DNA of 64,000 nt from an uncultured Clostridia bacterium. GTDB lineage: Bacteria; Bacillota; Clostridia; TANB77; UBA1234. The position numbers were made by a program, and so were the translations under genes. This document shows, one piece after another, positions 19,865-28,383 of this stretch. The notes beneath the pieces are model-generated. The model was not told where the DNA came from, did no database searches, and saw only the letters and a list, made by a program, of their open reading frames with translations. Location: contig CAKPEV010000001.1 of NCBI GenBank assembly GCA_934149405.1, positions 62,001 through 126,000 on the forward strand, in the 5' to 3' direction. Every line of letters starts with the position of its first letter. Position 1 is the stretch's first letter.

Positions 19865-22501
19865 TTATTTCTTGAAAGCTCCTCTGATTACAGCAAATAC
19901 TTCGTTTGCTTCATCAACAGATATTCTATCGCCAACTTTAAATGTTATTGTGTTATATTCCTTAGTTGTGAATGAATCAACGTTATATAATCCATCAACA
20001 TCATCATCTTCAGAAACGTTAACTATAACAAATTCATAGTCTTCATATGTATCTTTGAATGATTGTTTTGCTGTGTTGATTTCTTTTTCTCCTTCAGTAG
20101 TCTCAACTATTGCTTTCTTACCACCGTTTGCAACTTCAGAAACATAACCATGTCCTTCAAATTGACGGTCACCAGAAGTTAATTGAGCCTCTGTTAAACC
20201 AGTAACAAGTGTGAATTCTAATTCTTTATCACTGTTTTCTTCTGTAGAGTACATTACTACAGCATATGTATTTAGTAAATCTCTATAGTCTTCTGCTGTT
20301 GTATTAGCTGGAACTGGAACTATTAATTCATCTTCTTCGCCTTTTTCATCGATGACTGTAATTATTAAATCACCAATTTTATTGATTTCAACAGTATCTA
20401 CTTTACCGAATAGATTGTCTTCTTTGTTTGAAACTTCATCAAATAATACAACATATTTAGCTTCAGCAAATTTGTCGTCTGTATCACTAATTACAAGAAC
20501 TTTTTCTTCGTTCTTTAATTTCTTAATAGCTTTTGTTCCTTCTGAGAACTCTACTCTGTACTCATCATCAGTTGTCTTTGTTGTACCCTTATCATCGAAT
20601 ATTAATGTAACAACTACAACATCTGCTGATACATCCATTCTGAATTCGCTAGATCCTGTGATTTCCATATCATCTTCGTCGAATGTAGCATTTTGAACTC
20701 TTGTTACTTCTAAGTACTTACCATCTTTATATTCACCTGATGTGAATGCTGTATAATCTTCACTAGCATTAGCTACCAATCTCAATTCTTCGATGTTTCC
20801 ATCATTATCAAATCTAACGAATGCATATGTTCCTACGTAATCTGTATCATCAGCATACATATCTTTTGCTGCTTGTGTAGCTGCACCTTTTGCAAATGTG
20901 TAATCATCTTTACCATTTTCATTTTCAAGACCTATTGTATATACTCTTGAAGATTCTTTTTCAACGTTAGCTGTTATTGCATAGAATCCAGCTGTGTAGT
21001 TGTCAGAATCATCTCCGATGTTTCCATCGAATTCAACTGCAACGATGTTTCCTAAGAAGTCAAGTTTTAATACAACTACTTCGTTCTTCATATCTGAATC
21101 CCAAGCACTTGCATCGAAATCTTTAGCCTCTTCATCTTCATCCTTAGGATCTTCTACATATGTAGCATTTTCAGCAACAACATATTTCTTGTCACCAACT
21201 GTAGCTATTGTATAAGAACCAGCTTGTGTATTGTCATATTTTTCTTCAACTATCTTTGTTAATTTTCCTTTAGCTTCTGTGCAAGAAACAATATAGAATA
21301 CTTCGTCACCATTTACAGTAACCTTAGAAACGATATCTCCTTCTTTGATATCTTTAATTGTTCCTCTTTCACCGTTTACGATTACAACTTCATCTTCGTA
21401 AGTATCATATTTCCAAGCTTTATCATTTATTTTAACTGCTTTCTTAGAAGACTTATCTAAATCATAAACATATTCGCTTTCAACTACTAATTTTGTAGCA
21501 TCAGCGATCTTTTTTCTTTCGATTCTTGTGTAAGCATAATCATATGCATCACCAGAAATCTCATCATAGTCTTCGTCGATATCTTTCTTTAAGCCATCAA
21601 CTAATTTGTCATTAGCTGTAGCAACCATCATTAATAATGTTTCATCATCTTCGTTTACAAGAACTTCAACTTCTGTTCCAGCAACGAATGTATAGAAATC
21701 ATTACCTTCATATTTGTATTGACAGTTCTTTTGTCCTAATTTGTCAGCTTTATCAGCCTCTGAATCGTCTAATGTTACTATTACTTCACCATCAGCATTG
21801 ATTGTGAAATCATCGAAATCTACAGTTGTATATGTGTAATCTTCGAAATATTTGTTAATCATTGTGCCAGATTTTGAATAGTTAAGACCATCTGTCTCAT
21901 TCTCGCTGTTTACATCCCACATGTTAGTTCTTAACATGTTCCAGATTAATAATGCTACGTTTCCTCTTACAGCACCATCGTTGTAAGCTTTGTATTTAAC
22001 GTCTTTTAATACTTTTAATTCTTGAGCTTTAGCTATGTAGTTTGTTGGCCATGTTCCTTTAGCTTCAACAACTGTCTTGTATCCTAAAACTCTGATTGCC
22101 ATTGTAACAGCTTCTGCATATGTAACTGTTGCTTCTGGAGCGAATCTTCCATCTGGATATCCGTTAATGTAACCATATTGAGCAGCTACATTGATATATC
22201 CTGAAGCCCAATGATCTGCAGATACATCTGAAAAGTTTGTTGCACCTTTTGCAACGTTAGCAGCTGGCTCTAATCCAGCAGCTACTACTAATAATTTAGC
22301 CATTTGTGCTCTTGTTACTATTGCATCTGGACGATATGTTCCATCTGGATAGCCTTCAACAACACCAAGCTCTACTAATGCACTAACTGCGGCTTCATAA
22401 TCTGTTCCTTTGATATCTTCAATAGATGTTCCAGCAAATGCTGTTGTGAACATAGATAGAACCATTGAAAGTGCAAGTACTAATGATACTATTTTCTTCA
22501 T
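19865..22501 (-). CDS. Major S-layer-type protein with three SLH motifs
   Basis: 878 residues from the ATG at 22501 (AAGGAGG site, then a clear signal peptide MKKIVSLVLALSMVL... ending TAFA). Three SLH motifs fill residues 28-200 (SALVELGVVEGYPDGTYRP, INVAAQYGYINGYPDGRF, NDGAVRGNVALLIWNMLRT). The rest is acidic, strand-rich and lysine/aspartate-rich, as expected of an exposed S-layer array. A consensus promoter and a leader of about 140 bases suggest very high expression. The terminator is shared with the silent cassette. Recombination at the inverted repeat would exchange everything after residue 125. Confidence 0.9.
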   Translation of the reverse strand: MKKIVSLVLALSMVLSMFTTAFAGTSIEDIKGTDYEAAVSALVELGVVEGYPDGTYRPDAIVTRAQMAKLLVVAAGLEPAANVAKGATNFSDVSADHWASGYINVAAQYGYINGYPDGRFAPEATVTYAEAVTMAIRVLGYKTVVEAKGTWPTNYIAKAQELKVLKDVKYKAYNDGAVRGNVALLIWNMLRTNMWDVNSENETDGLNYSKSGTMINKYFEDYTYTTVDFDDFTINADGEVIVTLDDSEADKADKLGQKNCQYKYEGNDFYTFVAGTEVEVLVNEDDETLLMMVATANDKLVDGLKKDIDEDYDEISGDAYDYAYTRIERKKIADATKLVVESEYVYDLDKSSKKAVKINDKAWKYDTYEDEVVIVNGERGTIKDIKEGDIVSKVTVNGDEVFYIVSCTEAKGKLTKIVEEKYDNTQAGSYTIATVGDKKYVVAENATYVEDPKDEDEEAKDFDASAWDSDMKNEVVVLKLDFLGNIVAVEFDGNIGDDSDNYTAGFYAITANVEKESSRVYTIGLENENGKDDYTFAKGAATQAAKDMYADDTDYVGTYAFVRFDNDGNIEELRLVANASEDYTAFTSGEYKDGKYLEVTRVQNATFDEDDMEITGSSEFRMDVSADVVVVTLIFDDKGTTKTTDDEYRVEFSEGTKAIKKLKNEEKVLVISDTDDKFAEAKYVVLFDEVSNKEDNLFGKVDTVEINKIGDLIITVIDEKGEEDELIVPVPANTTAEDYRDLLNTYAVVMYSTEENSDKELEFTLVTGLTEAQLTSGDRQFEGHGYVSEVANGGKKAIVETTEGEKEINTAKQSFKDTYEDYEFVIVNVSEDDDVDGLYNVDSFTTKEYNTITFKVGDRISVDEANEVFAVIRGAFKK
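21901..22127 (-). repeat. Inverted repeat B of the S-layer locus
   Basis: The partner of repeat A, inside the third SLH motif of the complete gene. The nearly perfect part is 21909-22036. Confidence 0.9.
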
Positions 22502-22647
22502 TAGAAAATCCTCCTTGTAAATTTTTTGTTTTTCGAAAGAAAAGTTTTGTTTATTAGATTGCCCCCTTCTTTCATTTTCTGCTCTAAACAATCTAACATG
22601 TACCTATTGATTATGGAATTTCATGCCATTTCCTTAAGTACAATGTC

Positions 22648-22675
22648 ATTATATATTTTCTAAAAAATCTGTCAA
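22648..22675 (-). promoter_or_regulatory. Consensus sigma-A promoter of the S-layer gene
   Basis: On the minus strand a perfect TTGACA (22670-22675), 16 bases, and a perfect TATAAT (22648-22653). Transcription should start near 22641, giving a leader of about 140 bases. It is the best promoter match I noticed in the window. Confidence 0.88.
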
Positions 22676-22850
22676 CAAAGTTTATAAATCATTTACGGAT
22701 TTTACAATTTGTTTACAAGTTGGTATATTTTTGTTTATTTAAAGTATACATAATGTAGCTTTGCTAGTTGTTACTATTTCCCTTAACTCCTTAAAACTAG
22801 CATTTCCGTAGCAATTTATCATTTTTGTAATATAACCATAGAAATATCCA

Positions 22851-23364
22851 TTAAAACATATCTAACGGATTAATAAATTTCCCATTCCTGCGTATACCTA
22901 GATGGAGATGGACACCTGTCGTAGCCCCATTCAACTTACCATTCTCTATATATTTGGGTCCAACTTTCCCTATTTTTTCTCCACGCTCAATTCTATCTCC
23001 TTTTTTTACAAAAATATCAGAATCCATATGTGCGTAACGAGATTCTAAATTATTTGAGTGTGAGATTATAACCATGTAGCCTCCGATATTTATCAAAACC
23101 GGAAAATTTAACAATTCCACTTTCTATTGAATGAATAAAACTTCCTTGATTGGCTAAGATATCAATTCCTTTATGGTACGTAGACGCACCTTTGGTAGGA
23201 CTTTTTCTATAACCAAATTTTGAAGATATGCCAGTAAAACTAGGCGTGGGCCAATAACATTTTGATTCAATTTTAATATTTGCTGAATTTTCACCTGATA
23301 AAATAGTGATAAAGATAGTAAAAAAAATCATCACAGAAATAAAACTATAATAAAACTTTTGCAT
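22851..23364 (-). CDS. M23 (LytM) peptidase, secreted, +1 shift at CGG
   Basis: About 170 residues if the C at 23085 is skipped. A signal peptide or anchor (residues 4-24) precedes an M23 domain: SSKFGYRKSPTKGASTYHKGIDI (HxxxD zinc ligands), GIVKFSGFDKYGGYMVIISH, SRYAHMDSD and GVHLHLGIRRNG (HLH). Skipping the C makes the core motif KYGGYMVIISH, as expected for the family. Without the shift, translation leaves the domain before the HLH motif and stops after 104 residues. Probable role: peptidoglycan cross-link cleavage. No other gene shares its transcript clearly. Confidence 0.75.
23082..23085 (-). other. Putative +1 recoding site CGGA in the M23 peptidase gene
   Basis: The upstream frame reads GAT AAA TAT CGG AGG. 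Without the C it reads GAT AAA TAT GGA GGC TAC, giving D-K-Y-G-G-Y at the conserved YG position of M23 domains. No long homopolymer is present. Confidence 0.75.
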
Positions 23365-23533
23365 TTTCTCTCTTTTCTAGGTCCAAGTTTTTTATATTTC
23401 CCCAACACTTGCATTTTAACACATAGATTTACTTTTTTCAATCATAAAGTACCACTCTTTCTGATTTTAATTTTTCACATGAACTTAGTCTTTGAAACAT
23501 CTGCCTTTTATATTTTAGTTTCTAACATAAAAA

Positions 23534-23583
23534 ATACTTTTTAAGTAGACTTTGGCTATTTCAAGTGTCTACTTAAAAAGTAT
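23534..23583 (-). terminator. Strong hairpin terminator after the nrdG/FTR-like genes
   Basis: A perfect 17-bp stem (ATACTTTTTAAGTAGAC with its complement) around a 16-base loop, followed on the minus strand by TTTTTTATG. Confidence 0.8.
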
Positions 23584-23606
23584 CATATATGGCTTTTATA
23601 TCTTTT

Positions 23607-23816
23607 TTATTTATTCAAATATAATTTGCAACAACATTTGCTTTCTTCTCTCATTTTTTTGCATGGACATATTGTATCATCGTTTTGTGTTATTACGCAT
23701 GGGCAATGTCCATCTTTTCTTTTTATTCCTTCTAATATTTTTTCTACATGTTCGCTATTTTCATTTAATTTCATATTTGGATTTAATTTTAATCCTTTTT
23801 CTATTAGTTCGTTCAT
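23607..23816 (-). CDS. Ferredoxin:thioredoxin reductase catalytic-subunit-like protein
   Basis: 69 residues containing GHCPCV, TICPCKKMRE and SKCCCKLYL, the three-part cysteine pattern of the FTR catalytic subunit that binds a 4Fe-4S cluster next to a redox disulfide. The last motif is CCC where the plant and cyanobacterial enzyme has CHC. It starts 14 bases after nrdG. In this setting it may pass electrons from ferredoxin to the glutaredoxin-like protein at 24676 and on to NrdD. The electron route is an inference. Confidence 0.75.
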   Translation of the reverse strand: MNELIEKGLKLNPNMKLNENSEHVEKILEGIKRKDGHCPCVITQNDDTICPCKKMREESKCCCKLYLNK

Positions 23817-23830
23817 ATTCTTTACCTCTC

Positions 23831-24496
23831 CTATATTATTCCTCTTACCGTTGTTGGCAAGTATTCGTTACATTCTTTTTGTATTTCTCTTAATTTTTCT
23901 GCAGCGTATGGTATTACTGTTTTGTTATGATCAAAATAATTTTGTAACACATATTTTTTTGAGCCAACACTTTTTAGGTATTCTGCTATTTTTAATACAT
24001 TTTCTGTATTTACATACTTTGGATATACTGTTGTTCTAAACTCGTATTTTATTCCGCTTTTTAATATTATATCAACTGATTTTTTTATTTTTTCCACATC
24101 GATTTCTGTTTGTGTTATTGCATTATAATTGTCGAAATCATTTTTTATATCCATACCGACATAATCGATTTTATCTATTACTTTTTCAAGTATTTCTGGT
24201 GCATATCCATTTGTGTGTATGCCTATTACAAATCCATTATCATATAATATGTTTATTATTTTTTCAAAATCTTTATGGATTGTGCATTCTCCACCCGAAA
24301 TTATTACATGATTTACGAAGTCTTTTCTTTCTAATAATTTAGGTAATATTTCTTTTTCAAAATCTAATTCTTTTTCTTTTAATAATCCTTTATTATAACA
24401 AAATTCACAATCAAAGTTACATACTCCTGTAAACATTGTTGTACAAACATTGTCCGGATAGTCTATCATACTTGACCATATTACTGATTTAATCAT
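23831..24496 (-). CDS. nrdG: Anaerobic ribonucleotide reductase activating enzyme (radical SAM) NrdG
   Basis: 221 residues from the ATG at 24496 (GGGAGG site). The radical-SAM cysteines are in GVCNFDCEFCYNKG (CxxxCxxC type), followed by the glycine-rich SAM site IISGGECTI. It generates the glycyl radical on NrdD. Separated from the nrdD/glutaredoxin transcript by a terminator at 24621-24653, so it may have its own promoter. Confidence 0.88.
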   Translation of the reverse strand: MIKSVIWSSMIDYPDNVCTTMFTGVCNFDCEFCYNKGLLKEKELDFEKEILPKLLERKDFVNHVIISGGECTIHKDFEKIINILYDNGFVIGIHTNGYAPEILEKVIDKIDYVGMDIKNDFDNYNAITQTEIDVEKIKKSVDIILKSGIKYEFRTTVYPKYVNTENVLKIAEYLKSVGSKKYVLQNYFDHNKTVIPYAAEKLREIQKECNEYLPTTVRGII

Positions 24497-24620
24497 TTGT
24501 TTTTCCTCCCTTTGGCACATGGTTGTGTTCATCTCTTATGGAGCACACTTAAGCCATATTTATGCGATATACTTTATGCCTTTTCGTAAATTAATTTACA
24601 CTACCGCATATAAAGCATTA

Positions 24621-24653
24621 GAAAAAATTAGGCGAGCTTTTGGGCTCGCCTTA
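24621..24653 (-). terminator. Terminator after the glutaredoxin-like gene
   Basis: AGGCGAGC pairs with GCTCGCCT around a 6-base loop; TAATTTTTTC follows on the minus strand. Confidence 0.88.
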
Positions 24654-24675
24654 AGACCATACTTATAATAATTTA

Positions 24676-24897
24676 TTACATTACAACTATGCTTTTTAAT
24701 TCTTCTAAATCTCCTGAATATACCTTGCCATTAACTTCTACAGCTGGCATTTGTTCTATATCTAGGCTTACAAGTTTTGCTCTTGCTTTAAAATCCTCTT
24801 CTACATTTGTTTCTTCATATGATATATGACTATTCTTCATATAAGATTTTAGCTCCTCACACATTGGACAGTTTGGTATTGTGTATGTTTTTATCAT
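24676..24897 (-). CDS. Glutaredoxin/NrdH-like redox protein
   Basis: 73 residues with the redox motif CPMC at the end of the first strand (YTIPNCPMCEEL) and the cis-Pro segment QMPAVEVNG, so a minimal glutaredoxin fold. It is directly downstream of nrdD (40 bases), so it probably supplies electrons to the reductase. The partner that reduces it may be the FTR-like protein at 23607. Confidence 0.85.
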   Translation of the reverse strand: MIKTYTIPNCPMCEELKSYMKNSHISYEETNVEEDFKARAKLVSLDIEQMPAVEVNGKVYSGDLEELKSIVVM

Positions 24898-24937
24898 AAT
24901 AATTTCCCCCTAAAATATTTTCTTATTATGTTTTTAT

Positions 24938-27130
24938 TTAAGCTTTGTCGATTTCAGCTTTTTGTTTTGCAACTTGTTCTGGATCAATGTTTTCTCTTAA
25001 TCTATCTGCAAGTTCTGCTCTCTTTCCGCTATTGAATTTGTCTATAAATACATAGTAACCTGTAATTCTTGTAACCCCTCTTAAATTGATGCTTCCGCAT
25101 TTTGGACATTGGTCTAATAATCCGTTGCTCTTTGTTCTGCAATCTTGGCAAAGTGTATATTCTGGTGAAAGAACCCATTGTACACATTTTGTTTTATACC
25201 AAGTTGTTTCAAGCAAATTATATATTGCTTTTGGACTTGGAGCATTATTTCCAGACCAAATATGAATCATGCTTCCAGCTTCGACTAATGTATGAAATTT
25301 TGATTGTTTTTGTAATCTTGTTATATAATCAACGTCACTGTCTGCTGCGAAGTGAACAGAGTTTGTGTAATATACGCCAAAACTATTTTCTTTGTGATAT
25401 GCTAAATCTCCATATTTCTTAATATCTAGTTTTGCAAATCTACCAGCTGTGCTTTCTGCTGGTGTCTCTTCTAGTTTTATTGCTATGCCATATTTTTTAG
25501 ATAGCTCTTTTGTTTTTTGATACATGAATGAAACTATTTCTAATCCTAACATATAAGCTTCATCTGACTCATGTAATTGTTGTCCTATTAAGTTATATAC
25601 GCACTCGTTTAGTCCAACGATTCCTATTAAGTATGATATATTTTTTAATCTTATGTATGCTTTTCCATCCATTCCTTTTGTATAGAAGCTTAATGGTGAA
25701 TTTTCTAAGCTTGCTAGTTTCCATACATAATTTTGTCTTTGAATATGAGCTCTAGCACACATATCCATTCTCTTTTCAAGTTCTTGATAGAAAGCTTCTT
25801 TATTCTTTCCAACTTTAAGTGGAATGTTTGGCATGTTTATTGAAACATTTTGTCCACCAACAAATCTTAATTCTTCTGGTGTGTTTATTAACTTTTTATC
25901 CTCTTCTGAGAAATCTATTTTTAGTCTGCAACATTGTGAAACTGAAAATGCATTTCTGTCGAATATGAAATAAGGGCATCCATTTTTACTTGCTGATTCA
26001 CAAGCAACCATAAGCAATGCTTTTGTTTTTGGATCTGTGAAGCATTCTTCGTTTATATGTAAATTTATCTTTGGGAAAGCAAATGGCATTCCATCTGCAT
26101 CGCCTTCTCCAACAACCTCTAGTAATGCTTTTGCAAACAATCTAGATTCTTTTTCGAAATCTTTATATAATAAAACTCTGTATCCATTTTCTTCTGCAAA
26201 TGCTTTTGCTTCTTCTTGAGTATCAAATCTAAAGATGTTGTCTAATTCATCTGTTACCATATATTTGCCTTTTGGTCCCATTGCATAAACTGATGCATAG
26301 TGATGAGGAATTGATGCATAAACATTAAAATCTGAGAATGCAACTTGTCCACCTCTAGCTCCTGCAAGTTGAGATAAGTCAAATATAAGTGTTTGTGCTA
26401 ATTGTTTAATGTCTTTGTATGGCATACCTACAAGTAGTGGGGCAAAGAATACATTTATTGCTTCCCAACCAATTGCTCCTGCAAATTGACCTTGTAAGAA
26501 TTGTGTAAATGAACATATATGTCTTGCTAAAACATTTGCACTATTTGCTGGTTTTGAATTTGATGGAATTGTAGGTATATTTCTAATTCCGTTCTTTTTA
26601 ACATACTCTGGTGAGTGTCCACTACAATAGAATCTGTCTATCATTCCTAAGTCGTGGATATGTAATTCACCAGCCAAGTGTGCTCTTGAAATATCTTGAT
26701 CAAATACATTTTTTAATGCATACTCTTTCAAAATTCTTTCAGCTAATGTAAGGTTGATTGATTCTGGATTGTGTGCTGTGTTTCCATTTTCTTTATTTGC
26801 GTTTTCGATAATCTCTGTAATGTTGTAGAATGGAATTGAAGCTTCAGAATTATTCTTTAACTCTTTATTTAAACCTTTCTCTAGTAATACATTGTTAACC
26901 ATTGATCTTATAAGAGATGTACTAACTTGTGTTAGGTTTGCACTCATTAGTCTTTCTGTAACAATTCCTGCAACTTCTTTTGCAAGTGGTTTGTCACAAC
27001 CGGCTTCTCTTATTAGTGCGTCAACGATTGCACTTTCATCGTACTCTTGTGATTCTGCTTTTGTTGCTGAGTCAACCATTAGCGCTATGTCTAATGCGTT
27101 GTTTTCTCTTTTTAATTTGATTACGTTCAT
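24938..27130 (-). CDS. nrdD: Anaerobic (class III) ribonucleoside-triphosphate reductase NrdD
   Basis: 730 residues, normal size. An N-terminal ATP-cone-like region lies in residues 1-90. Core motifs are HIHDLGMIDRFYCSGH, QGQFAGAIGWEA and QCCRLKID. The C-terminal zinc site is seen in CQDCRTKSNGLLDQCPKCGS and the glycyl-radical loop in RVTRITGYY. It makes deoxyribonucleotides without oxygen and needs NrdG. The linked glutaredoxin-like and FTR-like genes suggest a thiol-based reductant instead of formate, as described for some other NrdD classes; this is an inference from context. GAGGGGG site. Confidence 0.96.
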   Translation of the reverse strand: MNVIKLKRENNALDIALMVDSATKAESQEYDESAIVDALIREAGCDKPLAKEVAGIVTERLMSANLTQVSTSLIRSMVNNVLLEKGLNKELKNNSEASIPFYNITEIIENANKENGNTAHNPESINLTLAERILKEYALKNVFDQDISRAHLAGELHIHDLGMIDRFYCSGHSPEYVKKNGIRNIPTIPSNSKPANSANVLARHICSFTQFLQGQFAGAIGWEAINVFFAPLLVGMPYKDIKQLAQTLIFDLSQLAGARGGQVAFSDFNVYASIPHHYASVYAMGPKGKYMVTDELDNIFRFDTQEEAKAFAEENGYRVLLYKDFEKESRLFAKALLEVVGEGDADGMPFAFPKINLHINEECFTDPKTKALLMVACESASKNGCPYFIFDRNAFSVSQCCRLKIDFSEEDKKLINTPEELRFVGGQNVSINMPNIPLKVGKNKEAFYQELEKRMDMCARAHIQRQNYVWKLASLENSPLSFYTKGMDGKAYIRLKNISYLIGIVGLNECVYNLIGQQLHESDEAYMLGLEIVSFMYQKTKELSKKYGIAIKLEETPAESTAGRFAKLDIKKYGDLAYHKENSFGVYYTNSVHFAADSDVDYITRLQKQSKFHTLVEAGSMIHIWSGNNAPSPKAIYNLLETTWYKTKCVQWVLSPEYTLCQDCRTKSNGLLDQCPKCGSINLRGVTRITGYYVFIDKFNSGKRAELADRLRENIDPEQVAKQKAEIDKA

Positions 27131-27580
27131 TACTAAAACCCCCTCTTATGTTTTTACATTTTTGTTTTCTTTTGTAATTGTTGTCCTTTTATCTTTTGTA
27201 TTTTTTATCTATATTTATAATTAAAATCTTCTTAAAAAATTATCGAATCATTTTTAAAATCTAAAATCATTTTAACACAACTAAACGATTTTTTACAACA
27301 AAAAAAGCAAAAAAAATAATCTTTTTTATTTGCCAGCAAATCAGCCTATATCAAGCATTACACGGTTTCCATTAAAAGTAAAACTGTATTATGTTTTTTG
27401 TGTTTACATATGTGTATTTACATAGTTTTCTTATGTCAATTTTTTATTTTATAATGATTTATATAATTAATTTTATGTAATTTTTAAAACAGATTTTATT
27501 TGAAATTTTTATTTAAATAAATCTAACTAGAATTTATTTTAAAATGTAAATTTAATAATATATAAATTTCCTATCATAAA
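27131..27580. other. Intergenic region upstream of nrdD
   Basis: About 450 bases of very AT-rich DNA without a supported ORF. It should hold the nrdD promoter and its control region, but I cannot pick out a convincing NrdR box or riboswitch by eye. Confidence 0.6.
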
Positions 27581-27633
27581 AAAATGAATTATCATTATTA
27601 ATCAACTTGATTTTATAATGATAATTCATTTTA
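27581..27633 (-). terminator. Terminator-like hairpin after the gene at 27645
   Basis: AATGAATTATCATTAT pairs with its complement around a loop, followed on the minus strand by TTTTT. Confidence 0.7.
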
Positions 27634-27644
27634 ATTAGTTATTA

Positions 27645-28271
27645 TTAAAATTTAATGCTTTTAATTATTCGATTTATTTCTTTTTCATTATTTTCAAAGA
27701 ATTTTTTTGGCGTTATAAAAGTTACTGTTATTTCTTTATCTGGCAAAGATATTAAATATGCTGTTAAAATCGAATTTTCTTTTTTGCCTTCTACTTCTAT
27801 CGTAACCTTTCCAATCTGCTCTCCATTAATTTGTATTACTTCCTTCTCTGTGGTTACTATTTTCGCCTCATCATTATATATCTTAAACATAACAACATAT
27901 CTCTTGCAAATCTCTTCCATCGTTAATTGCGTTTTTTCTTTATTTATTGCTTCTATAATTAATCTTATTTGTTTTTTATCATTTTTCAATTCTTCCAATA
28001 CTTCAACAAATTTTAAGTTTTTCATATAATCAGATATTTGTTCTCCAGATTCCGTCACTGTCAAATTTGATAAAATATTTTTTTCACTATCTCCAGATTT
28101 TTTTTCATCTTTATATAAATTAGAGTATGAAATTTCAAAGTTATATTGTTCATACTCGTGCTTTACTAGCTTATTTTCTTTTATTCTTTCAAATAAAAAA
28201 CTACCTATTCCAAATATTATACCTAATAATATAATTATTAATATTAACTTGTACCCAGTTTTTTTCATCAT
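27645..28271 (-). CDS. Membrane-anchored extracytoplasmic protein of unknown function
   Basis: 208 residues. One N-terminal membrane segment (KLILIIILLGIIFGIGSFLF), then an alpha/beta domain ending VTFITPKKFFENNEKEINRIIKSIKF. That ending resembles PsbP/LpqN-type domains seen in Firmicutes surface proteins and also the C-terminus of the SLH protein at 40097. No catalytic motif seen. GGAAT-type site before a double ATG. Confidence 0.5.
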   Translation of the reverse strand: MMKKTGYKLILIIILLGIIFGIGSFLFERIKENKLVKHEYEQYNFEISYSNLYKDEKKSGDSEKNILSNLTVTESGEQISDYMKNLKFVEVLEELKNDKKQIRLIIEAINKEKTQLTMEEICKRYVVMFKIYNDEAKIVTTEKEVIQINGEQIGKVTIEVEGKKENSILTAYLISLPDKEITVTFITPKKFFENNEKEINRIIKSIKF

Positions 28272-28383
28272 TTTTATTCCTTTCTTTTTATTTTACTACA
28301 TATTATCATTTTTAATTTAATACTTCAAGTAGACTTTTTTTGCATTTTAGAGTATAATCTTTTGCTAGAAAGGACGTGTTTTT

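Noticed and set aside
22676..22850. Riboswitch or small RNA upstream of the S-layer promoter
   Set aside because: Only an imperfect GCTAGT hairpin is visible and no known RNA pattern is recognised.
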